From Sclerurus mexicanus (taxonomy: Eukaryota; Chordata; Aves; Passeriformes; Furnariidae), in NCBI GenBank assembly GCA_013396755.1, contig VWZF01003703.1, forward strand, positions 1,753,969 through 1,817,968: a DNA stretch of 64,000 nt, in the 5' to 3' direction. Each line of letters starts with the position of its first letter. Position 1 is the first letter of the stretch. Below are positions 48,137 through 58,900 of the stretch, in pieces. Position numbers and translations under genes: made by a program. The notes under the pieces were generated by a model. That model had not been told where the DNA came from. It did not search any database and saw only the letters and a list, made by a program, of their open reading frames with translations.

Positions 48137-48155
48137 ATTCAAGTTGGCTTAAGAA

Positions 48156-48935
48156 CTGGAGTGTCTTTTTGTTCTTCCCTGAGATACAACATGGACACTT
48201 GAAACACTTGGAATATTGCTGGCATGTGAAGGTAACTGGGATACTTCAAAATCCTCTTTCCGTCTTGGATTGGGTCGGATGGGGCTCGGAGCAAGCCGGG
48301 ATATGGGAAGGTGTCCCTCTCCATGGTAGAGAGTGGCACTGGATGGGCTTTGAGGTGCCTTCCAACCCAAACAATCCAGGATTCCATCATTCCAGAGCAG
48401 AACTGAGGTTGTGCTCCCTGCTCCCACAGACCAAGGCAGGAGTAACTCACACTGGGGTGCAGCTGGACTGGTGTCATTCCATCTGCCCAACTGGAGGCCA
48501 CAGAAATACACTTTTTGTTTAAAAAAAACCCCAAACAAAACCAAAAGCTATTGTCCCTCCTGTCCATCCTGACTCACTCTCACAGCCAACCACCTTATTC
48601 CCAGTTTGGATTTCCTCATTTCTGCTCCGGACCAGGCAGTCCCATGAGACATCTGGATTTCATTTGGTGTCTTCACCGCCCTCATGGCGATTTGGCCCTG
48701 CTCATCCCAGCTGGAGGAGCCAGGGGCAGTTCCACTGAGGTTGGGAAGCCTCCCACTGCTTTCCTTCCCCCAAAAATGCCCCCTGGCAGAAGATCCCACG
48801 AGGTCTTGAGCCCCGTTTCCCTCAACCACCCCTTGGCTGTTGCAGCAGCAGAGCACCAAGGCTTGGAGAGATGCCAGTGACCTCCCAACACTCCATCCAG
48901 TAGCTAAAATAAAGCAAAAAAATCAGATGTAAACA
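48156..48935. other. Intergenic sequence between convergent 3' ends
   Basis: About 0.8 kb separates the IL12A poly(A) site from the 3' end of the minus-strand gene. It holds a CR1 copy at 48268-48393 and otherwise nothing recognised. Confidence 0.6.
48268..48393 (+). mobile_element. CR1 fragment between the two 3' ends
   Basis: Ends tgccttccaacccaaacaat with ccaggattccatcattcc. Confidence 0.85.
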
Positions 48936-49939
48936 GTGTAAATATTTCCTGTTTAATTCTTTTTTTTAAAAAGTATGTTTTTCTTTCACAAACATATGCA
49001 GAGGAAGGTGATCACAACCATCCCATGTCCTTAAAAATCAGACAATCCCGGATCAGGTCACAAATCACATTATTTCCAAATCTTTTCCAATTCTGTAGCA
49101 CGTGTGGGGCCTTCCCAGAGATTTTGGCTCTTCCCATTTCAGTTTAAGCACCTAATTCAAGTTAAAATGGATCAAGTTTAAAAAAAGGGTAGAAAAAGTT
49201 TATCATACAAAAAAAAAATAAAATTGTACAGCGTAAAAAAATTGTCCCATAAAAATACAGGCTCTACAGAAAAGAGAGGAGAAGAAATTCCCAGGGAGAA
49301 TTCCCAGCTGCCTGGAGTTCATAGCGGTGCTTCTGTGAAACAAGATCCCAGTCTTTGGGATTTTAGAGAACAGAACCACAGCTTAACAAGGACTCAATGT
49401 ACACGAGTATATACAGGGATTATATACATACAGTGATTATGCCAAGGAATTTGTCTGCAAGTTTAGGATAATTCCTCCCTGATCTTGGACATCCATGAGA
49501 AATCCAACGTACTTTACGATTCGGGCAGTTCAATGTTTCTCCAAGGGGATGAAAGTTCCCGTGTGACTTTTCTCCCTGATTTTCCCTGATGTGGCTGAAA
49601 ATCTTTGCCAGGTAACGGTCATGGAACGAACAATTAAACCTGGTTTCTTCCAGCGTTCCCCTCTTTCAGGAGTGGCTCCAGCGAGGCAGAGCTGGTGGCA
49701 CTGGTGGCGTTCCCTGCGGGTGAAGCCCCGAGACGTCGGGATCCACCGCTCCTGGAAGTCTTGGAAGTGGCTTATATCCAAAATTTCATTCACATTTCTT
49801 GAGGAGACCCTGCCTGAACGTTCCACTGAGCGATGATGCTTTGCATCCTCCTCCCTGAATCCCGGCAAGGTCCCAGAGAAGCGGAACGGCTGGATGGGGA
49901 AGGTCCCACCACCTCCTTGCAGCTGCAGCCCCTTCCAGC
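48935..49939 (-). other. 3' UTR of the FIIND-DD gene
   Basis: About 1 kb without CR1 follows the minus-strand stop. It ends near an ATTAAA on the minus strand (plus-strand tttaat at 48952-48957). The exact end is inferred. Confidence 0.5.
48952..48957 (-). terminator. Probable poly(A) signal (ATTAAA) of the FIIND-DD gene
   Basis: The minus strand reads ATTAAA about 985 bases beyond the stop codon. It is the commonest variant of AATAAA. Confidence 0.45.
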
Positions 49940-49959
49940 TCAGCACTGGGCTGAGAAAG
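49940..49959 (-). CDS. FIIND-DD gene, terminal coding exon
   Basis: The exon follows ctccctccctcag, encodes a short tail (AFSAQC) and stops at TGA (49942-49940). Confidence 0.65.
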
Positions 49960-52900
49960 CTGAGGGAGGGAGAACACACAAACACACGGGGGTTAGTCGA
50001 GCCCTGAAGTCACTGCAAGGCTCGGGTTGAATCAGAACTGCACTAAAAAATACCCAAGTTGAATAATAAATGCATTAAAACCCCCCAAGGCAGCGCTTTG
50101 GGAGGGACAGAGGGAGCAGCTCTCCACCCTTTACAGCCAGGCTGTTTTTAGGGAGAATTAGTCATGGAATTAGGTTGGGAAAGCCCTCTAAGATCACCAA
50201 GTCCAAACCAGTGGTGTCAAGGCCACCATTAACCCATGTCCCCAAGTGTCACATGCACACAGCTTGTAAATCCCTCCGGGGATGGGGATTCCAGCTGGGC
50301 CAGGGCTGGACAACTCTTTCCACAAAGCAATTTTTCCTAAAATCCAACCTAAACCTCCGCTGGCACAACCTGAGGTCGTTTCCTCTTGTGCTCCTTAAGG
50401 AATTAAGAAGAACATGGTTTTGCTGTTGCAGAAAAACACACATTTAGTATTTGAGGACAATTCCCTTTGGCTGGGTCATAGAATCTTGGAATGTGCTGGG
50501 TTGGAAGTGACCTTGAAGGTCAGCAAATTCCAACCTCCTGCCAGGGGCAGGGGCAGTTCTCAGAACCACCAAGTCATCAGTTCCTAAAATGCATCAGAAA
50601 AAAAGACCCAAACATCCCTTCTTAGGTCTTCCAGAGCAGACCACGAGTTGGTTTGGGATATAACACTGATCTGCTTGGCCATGTCAGCCAGGTCATGCTG
50701 AGAGTGCTCCCAACACAGTCAGTGCAAAAACATTCCTCATTTTATAGCAGTTTGTTAATTAGTTTTAGGTTTTGATCTGTTTATTTTCATTTTCGAAGCG
50801 AAGGATAAAAACGCCACGAACGAGGAAATCCCTCTGATAACGGGAGACAATTTTGACCTACGCAGTCGAGCACACACTGGGGATTCGGGAATTCTCCAGT
50901 GGGAATTCTTCAAACACGGCTGGGACGGGGGTGGGACTCAACAAGCCCAGAGGGAGCCGTACCTTGCAGCATCTGCTCCAGCTCGTAGGGGGCTTTTTCA
51001 CCGAGGCTCCTCTGCAGAGCTCCTGCTGTGCCTTTGCTTTGCTGCCTGTCCCTCCACTTACTGAGCACCAGGAACTTCTGCATGTTCACCTCCTCCTCCA
51101 TGGCCCGGATCTCCTCGATGTCCTTCATCTCCATCTCCAGGCACTCGATGGCGATTTCCCTCCACTGCCGCCCAAGTTGCTTCGCCACCGCCATGAGCTG
51201 CTGGTCCGTCAGGACTTTGCTTCCAATGTCACCTGGAAAGACAGATGTTCTTCCCAACATCCACCCTGCCCCTGCCCTGTCCCACCTGAGGCCGTTCCCT
51301 CTCCTCCTGTCCCTGTTCCCTGGGAGCAGAGCACAGGGGGAAAATCACTTTTCAGGTCCTGTTGCCACACCAGTTCTGGTCCAAGCCAGGTGTCCTCGGC
51401 CTCCTTGGCCACCTGGGCACATGCTGGCTCATGTTCAGCCACTGTTGCCCACCACCCTCAGGTTCTCTTCCCATGGGCAGCTTTCCAGCTGCACTTTAAA
51501 AGCCTGGAGCGTTCCATGGGGTGATTTGTGGAAGTCTTTAAACAAGTGAGCTCAGTTTCACAGAATGAGCTGAGCTGGGAGGGACCCACAAGGACCATCC
51601 AGTCCAACCCTCAGCCCTGCCCAGGACCATCCCCAAGAGTCACCCCCTGTGCCCCAGAGCATCATCCCAACCCTCCTGGAGCTCTGGCAGCCTTGGGGTC
51701 GTGCCCACTGCCCTGGGGAGCCTGGGCAGTGCCCACCACCCTCTGGAGGAGGAACCTTTCCTGAGGTCCAACCTGACCCTGCCCTGACACAGCTCCAGCC
51801 ATTCCCTGGGTGCTGTCCCTGGTCCCCACAGAGCAGAGATCAGAGCCTGCCCCTCCTCTGCAGTGAGGTCTCCCCTCAGTCTCACAGGACACAAAAAGCC
51901 CCCAAACACGTTATTTTAAAGGACACACAAAGGCCCCACCTGCAGTGCCACCAGTCTTCTGCTTCTTGCTGTGGAGTCCCTCTTCTTCCAAAATGCTGAG
52001 GTCTGGTTTGCGCTTTTTGACACCTGGGAAGGAAGCAAGAAGTGATGTCACCCGTGTCACATCTCCTGAGCTGCAGGAGCAAGGAAGGGGCGCAGAGAAG
52101 AAGCCACCCCAGCCCCAACTGATCTCCAAAGGGACTTACTGCCTGTGCTTCTCTTCTGCTCGTTTTTGTTCTGATCGTAATGGATCCAGTCCCCTGGGAA
52201 AGAGTGGCAAAGGAAACAAAAGGTGAGGGAGCAATTCCCGCTGCTCTGCCCGACCTCCAGTAATTCCCAGGCACAAAACAAAGCTGTTGGGTGGATTCCA
52301 ACCCCTGAGAGAAGGCTTCATACAATGAGATTTTCCCCCTTTTATTCAACGTGCTGCAGCATGTCAAAGTATGCAATTGTAGGTTCTAATGCAATAATGC
52401 ACAGTATTATATATAGAATTCTATGTATAATACATGGATTAATGTATTATAATATGCAGTAATATGCAGGGGGGTGGAACTACATGGTCTTTCAGGTCCC
52501 TTCCAAACAAAGCCACTCCATGACCAAAGGGATGGAGCAGCTCTGCTGGGAGGGAAGGCTGAGGGAGCTGGGATTGTTCAGCCTGGAGAAGAGAAGCTTC
52601 GGAGTGACCTCACTGTGATCTTTCAGGACCTGAAGGGAGCCCAAAAGAAAGATGGAGAGAGACTATTTCCAAGGGATGGAGGGACAGGACAAGGGGAATG
52701 GCTTCCCACTTCCAGAGGGCAGGGAGAGATGGGATTTTGGGAAGGAATTGCTCCCTGGGAGGGTGGGCAGGCCCTGGCACAGGGTGCCCAGAGAAGCTGT
52801 GGCTTCCCCTGGATCCCTGGGAGTGTCCAAGGCCAGGTTGGACGGGGCTTGGAGCCACCTGGGCTGGTGGAAGATGTCCCTGCCCGTGGCAGAGGGTGGC

Positions 52901-55900
52901 ACTGGATGGGCTTTGAGCTCCCTTCCAAACCATTCCATGATTCCCTGAGGCCCAAAGACTCACGCTCTCGGAGCTTTGCTTTCCAGACTGTTGCATCAGA
53001 GTCCAGCTCAACCAGGGACAAGGTGAACTCATCAGGTTTCTCCAAATACACTTCAATGTAACTCTTCAGTTTCAAGAGTGATCCATCAACAAATTCAATT
53101 TCCTACACAACAGAAATGTTTAGAAATCAATATTTATCCAAAACATACACTAAAGAAGAGGCAATTGGCTCAGACAGAGCCCAGCTCCAATCCCCCCAGG
53201 GCTCTGCTGTTGTAGAATCAGGATTTCATCCNGGCCAGAATCACCTAAAGACCATGCCCCAGCTTGGCAGATCCCAGCACAGAAGTCTCGTTATGGAAAG
53301 ATGGGTACCTTTGTATGCAGACACTGAGGTGAGGGAAGAGCATCCCTCAAAATCCCCATCCCTGCAAGTGTCCCAGGGCAACCTGGTCAACTGGAAGGCG
53401 TCCCTGCCCACGGGGGACCAAAACCAAAGCCCACCCTCCCCACGGCCAGCACCCGCGTCCTTCTGACCGCCCAGCGGAGCCGCACCTTTATGAAGGAGTC
53501 GTTGTTGGTGGCCACGTAGACGCGGAAGGACAGGGAGGGATGCTCGTCCACGGCTTTGTAGAGGATGACGGCGCCGTGGTACTGCACGGGCTCCTGGCTC
53601 TGGAGGAGCGGCCCCACGGGCGACAGCGAGCTCACCACCCACCGCACGTGCGACGCCGAGTAGGCGGCCGAGGGCTCCACGGCCGCGCCGCCGCCCTTGA
53701 CGTGCAGCACCTTAAAGGCCACGCCGGCGCCGCGATCTGGGGGACACAGGGCCGTCTCAGCGCCTCCCGCCCCGGCGGCGGCGCCCCCGGTNGCCCAAAG
53801 ACTCACGCTCTCGGAGCTTTGCTTTCCAGACTGTTGCATCAGAGTCCAGCTCAACCAGGGACAAGGTGAACTCATCAGGTTTCTCCAAATACACTTCAAT
53901 GTAACTCTTCAGTTTCAAGAGTGATCCATCAACAAATTCAATTTCCTACACAACAGAAATGTTTAGAAATCAATATTTATCCAAAACATACACTAAAGAA
54001 GAGGCAATTGGCTCAGACAGAGCCCAGCTCCAATCCCCCCAGGGCTCTGCTGTTGTAGAATCAGGATTTCATCCCAAACTTTTAGGGCTCTAAGAGGCAA
54101 AAGCCTTTTTGTGCCATGTTTCTATGGAGCTGCGATGCACAAAGTGAGGGTTGTTTAAGAACTTACCTCAGGAGTTACTTCAGCTTCTGGCTCACAGACC
54201 AATCTGTACCTCTTCCCATTCTGGAGTAATTTTTGGCACACAGGGGGCTTGTCAATCTTAACAAATTTCTTGTTTGAATGTTTTACAGCTTTTGTGATAT
54301 CCTAACATTTAAAAATACGATTTCAAGGTTACTCATTTCAGTAAATGAATCAACATTTCAAAGCTGTGTTCATGGGGGTGAAACAAGACAGAAGAGTTTG
54401 CAACCCCATTAAAAGGAGGGTCATTTGTCACTGTCCTCACTGGATTAAGACAAATTGAAGTCATGTTCCTGACATGTTCCTGCCCAGCTAAGTCTGAATC
54501 ATCAGAACAAAACCAATTTCCTAATTATCCATTGCAGGGTAATACAAGGAATTCTGCAAGGCTGCAATTTTATCCTGGTTTAGTTCCATGTCCTCTCTTT
54601 TCTTGCTGCTCTGTTCTCCTCTGGGGTTATTTCTGACGTGGCCTTTGGCAGCAGGAAAGTTGGTGGCACGTGGATGAATTCACTGTCAGCTGCTTTCCCA
54701 AATTCCCAGGTAATTTTCAGTGGGAGTGTATAAACTTTTAAAGGTCTTGGAAGGTCTCTAGCAAAGGAACTAGTTTGTGTTAATGGCTGAATTGTCTCCA
54801 TGGCAGATCCCGCTTTTGTTGCTGACCTGCCATATCATCTTTCAGGTGATTTATATAAAAGAGATGTAAAAACCACAGCAGTGGAGCAGGTTACGAGGAG
54901 GTTCCTGAAAACCCTCTGGGATAACAGACATTTGTGTCAGTACCAGATACTGGAGAGGTTAATTAGTGGAATTTGTGAAAAGAGCTGAAGCAGGAAAGTT
55001 GGCCAGTAGAATCACCTAAACACCATGCCCACTGGCCAGTAGAATCACCTAAACACCATGCCCACTGGCCAGTAGAATCACCTAAACACCATGCCCACTG
55101 GCCAGAATCACCTAAACACCATGTCCATTGGCCAGTAGAATCACCTAAACACCATGCCCACTGGCCAGTAGAATCACCTAAACACCATGCCCACTGGCCA
55201 GTAGAATCACCTAAAGACCATGCCCCAGCTTGGCAGATCCCAGCACAGAAGTCTCGTTATGGAAAGATGGGTATCTTTGTATGCAGACACTGAGGTGAGG
55301 GAAGAGCATCCCTCAAAATCCCCATCCCTGCAAGTGTCCCAGGGCAACCTGGTCAACTGGAAGGCGTCCCTGCCCACGGGGGACCAAAACCAAAGCCCAC
55401 CCTCCCCACGGCCAGCACCCGCGTCCTTCTGACCGCCCAGCGGAGCCGCACCTTTATGAAGGAGTCGTTGTTGGTGGCCACGTAGACGCGGAAGGACAGG
55501 GAGGGATGCTCGTCCACGGCTTTGTAGAGGATGACGGCGCCGTGGTACTGCACGGGCTCCTGGCTCTGGAGGAGCGGCCCCACGGGCGACAGCGAGCTCA
55601 CCACCCACCGCACGTGCGACGCCGAGTAGGCGGCCGAGGGCTCCACGGCCGCGCCGCCGCCCTTGACGTGCAGCACCTTAAAGGCCACGCCGGCGCCGCG
55701 ATCTGGGGGACACAGGGCCGTCTCAGCGCCTCCCGCCCCGGCGGCGGCGCCCCCGGGGCCCCCGCTCCCCCCGGGCACGGCACTCACCGGCGAGGCACAG
55801 CGAGTGCGGGAACTGCAGCGAGGTGAGCGCGGGCGCCGAGTCGCAGCGCACGTCGAAGAGGGGCCCGCCCACGATCCACGGCTTCTCCACGAGCCTGGCG

Positions 55901-58900
55901 TACTTGCTCCAGGAGAGCAGCGAGTACGTGATCTTCGCCGGGCCCGTCACCTCGAAGACCAAGCCCGTGAGGCTGCACTGGTAAGTGCCCTCGGCGTCCA
56001 GCTGCGCCCTGGCGTGGGCACAGACACGTTAGCTCGGGGGGCGCCGCCAAGAAGCACCATGGAAATGGGGCTCGGGAGGGATAAGGGAGAAACTCCCTCC
56101 CCGGCGAGCGCCGAGTCCTTTATCTGAACAGCACAGGAGCCACGGCAATGGTTTTGCCTCTGGTGTCTCTGTGTTTTAGCTGCCCCCGGGCTGTCCAGCA
56201 CAGGCACATGCAAAACAGCTGGAATGAGCATTTGGAAAAAATATGCCCTGCACGAGGCGGCTGCTTCCACACAAAGGGCTCAGCCTTGGTGGCAGAGCCA
56301 ACGCTGCACGTGGACAACACCAACACCCAACACAGAGAACACCAAAGTGTGCAGGGACAGCAGCATCCCACACTGATGACAATTCCAAGGCACAGAGAGG
56401 GAGAACAAGGCAGGGATCCAGGGAAAAATCCAGGGCAGTGCTAATGGGGAGCATGAAGCAGGGCGAGGCACCTCATGTGTGTCCAGACTAAAACTAGCAG
56501 ATAAAAATGTGCCTGATGTTAATGACTGCAGCAAGATGAGGCAGGAAACCCTCCTAAGAGCTTTCTTGGAGCAGGGTTTGGAGGCAGCACAGGCTCTAAA
56601 CTGTTTATTTGTAAGGATTTGGGTGCATCTTTCAATATAGATCCAAATGCACCCGTGCGGCAAAGGAGCCGTTTTCCCACTTAAACCAAAGACTGAAGCA
56701 CCTTGGTGAGAACAATGTACATTTATACCCATCATATTAAAAAAAAATCCATACACAAACTGTCCTCCAGCAAGTCTCCTGGGGGTCACTTGCTCCTTCT
56801 GCTCCTATAAATAGAGGGAAAAAAAAAAAAGGCTTTAAAAAGGTGATGAGAAAGCGGAATTACAATTTGCAAATTATCTCATGCAAAATACACGGGTGAG
56901 GTTTTTCTTCTAAACCTACATTTTCATTTCTGCAATGCTCACAGGGTGGCAGGCAGCTCCCTCCTAGTGGGAAAAGAGGAAGAGGAGCTCATTAAAAGCA
57001 AAGTAATTAAACAGCCAGGCAAAAAAAACCCCTCAGGAGATCTGATCCTACCTGATTCATTGCAGCGTGGCGGCGATTCCTTCTCTTCCTGTTCTTCATC
57101 TAGAAGAAAGAAGTTGGCAGCAAATACCTCAGTCTCCAGCAGGTTTTGGCTTCCACATTCACCCAGGACAACTCCACAGCTTAATTTGCTTAAATTCATA
57201 AAATTTTAAGGAGACCGTTCCTGGGACTAAGTCCTTAAAAGAAGATTCATCCCCAGGACGAGCCTCCTTGTGCCAAGGACAAAGTTCAACCAGCTGGCAC
57301 GGGAGCCACAACAGCCCTCCCAGGGCACAGGGAACCCCAGTTTGCAGTGTATTTGCCCTTAAAATCACGTGGAAGTGCCTGGATCCTTTCCCAAGATGAC
57401 TGAATGGAAGCGGAGCTGACACACCAAGGCTTGTAGCCTCGGGGGTGGATTTTGGGGCAGGTGAGTGGCAGAGCCACACAGAGCGTGAGCACGGGCTGCT
57501 TCCCATCCCACCAACATCCTGGGGAGGCTGTGCCAAAACCATCCTGGGACAAGCACCCCCCCGGACAGGCAGAGGTGGGAGAGGCAGAGAAGGTCTTGCT
57601 GCAGCAGCAGCCTGGCAAACATCGGCCGACACCACCAGGGCACTGGCTGCTTCCCAAGCCCTTGCTGTTCCAGCCCCTGCAGCTGCAGCAGGAACACCCT
57701 CTGCACGTGGAAGTTCGTGCGCCCCATTCCCTCCCTTCCTGGGGATGCTCTCCAGCAATCCCAAGGTGTGGAGGTGCTGGCAGGGCCAGCTCCAAACCCC
57801 TCCTGCCATCCCACATCACCCCCTCGGGAGTCGCTTCTCTGGGTTGGCTTCCTCACAGCACAAATATAAAGGACACGGTCAAGCCACACTCCCCTGACCT
57901 TCCTCCATCCCACTCCTCCACATCCAACGAGGAAAAACATTGTAGTTATTTAACTCCAGACCATCAGTCCTGCACAAAACCAGAATAAACTGCTGGAGGC
58001 ATAACCCGGGCAAGCGCAAACCCACCAGCTTTCCATCAACAGCTTCCTTTAATTCTTTTCCTGTCCATCCTGTTTTGCCAGCTTTGTTGCCAAGTTTTAA
58101 GGAAATTTATGGCCTCTCGGTGTTCGGACAACTACGGTGCTGTGAAAACATCTGCGAGGTGAAAGCAGCACGAGCGGCTGCTCTTTGATCACTGATAGGA
58201 AATCACTGGCTCCCAAAAATATCACTGGGAAAGCAATCACTGGCTTAGCATTCTACAGCAACTGTGAGACTATTCCCAGGGTAAATCACAAGGTTGTGCT
58301 CACCTGACTCCTCTTCTGAGCTGCTGCTGGAGCTGCTTTCGGAACTGGCCTCTCCTTAACAAAATAACACCCCGTTAGGCACAGGTGGAATGAGTCCAAG
58401 GATACATCCAGAGGTTTAGATACATCAGGTGAGCCAGCAGGTTACATAATATAACAGAGCAGAAAAAATACTGAGGCAGAGAAGAGCATCAGAGCATCAA
58501 ATCCCAGCACCAGGGGAGACTTTGGGGACCCCCAGGCCCTTTTGAAGGGTATCTGTGATGTCCAACATAATAATTTTAAGGTTTTATACAACCTGGGATT
58601 ATTTTAAAGCTTCACCCACAGCACACCCCAGTTCACCCAGCTGAGTTATGGTTTTCCGTGGCACGTATGTAGGGTGGGAGAGGCATCCCTGGGAGTTGTG
58701 TCCCACCAGGGATGTGACTCGTGGGGATGTGCCAAACATGGCTTTAATAAATTATTCTCGCAAATGTAAGTTGAAGAGAAACCAGCACTGGAAAGCAAGG
58801 GACGTGCTCTGGGACATGGCTGTGGGGAAATCTGGGATGCAGGGCCAGCCACAGCACCCCAAGGGTGAGGAAAGCCCCACGTGTGCTCACCTGCCGGGGG

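Larger units (their letters stand above)
47770..48155 (+). other. IL12A: IL12A 3' UTR with AU-rich elements
   Basis: After the stop the UTR contains several ATTTA cores, including tttatttattaag near 47996, cctatttattac near 48021, gatttatttatg near 48077 and ccttatttattctatttatt near 48107. Such nonamer-like elements destabilise cytokine mRNAs. A CR1 3' tail is embedded at 48044-48080. Confidence 0.8.

Noticed and set aside
53241..53899. A second FIIND gene or genuine tandem exon duplication
   Set aside because: The block is bounded by single N bases, is nearly identical to 55.2-55.8 kb and would break the reading frame; an assembly artefact is the simpler explanation.
54800..54988. 62-codon + strand frame with protein-like composition inside an intron of the minus-strand gene
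   Set aside because: No recognisable family, no splice or promoter support, and it ends just before the 33-bp repeat; it could be a chance frame or a decayed element.
55002..55215. CRISPR-like regular repeats
   Set aside because: Units are directly joined without unique spacers and the DNA is avian; this is a minisatellite.
56770..56800. Small exon after a tttatag acceptor on the minus strand
   Set aside because: The only nearby GT donor gives 15 nt, which does not correct the phase needed for the FIIND exon.
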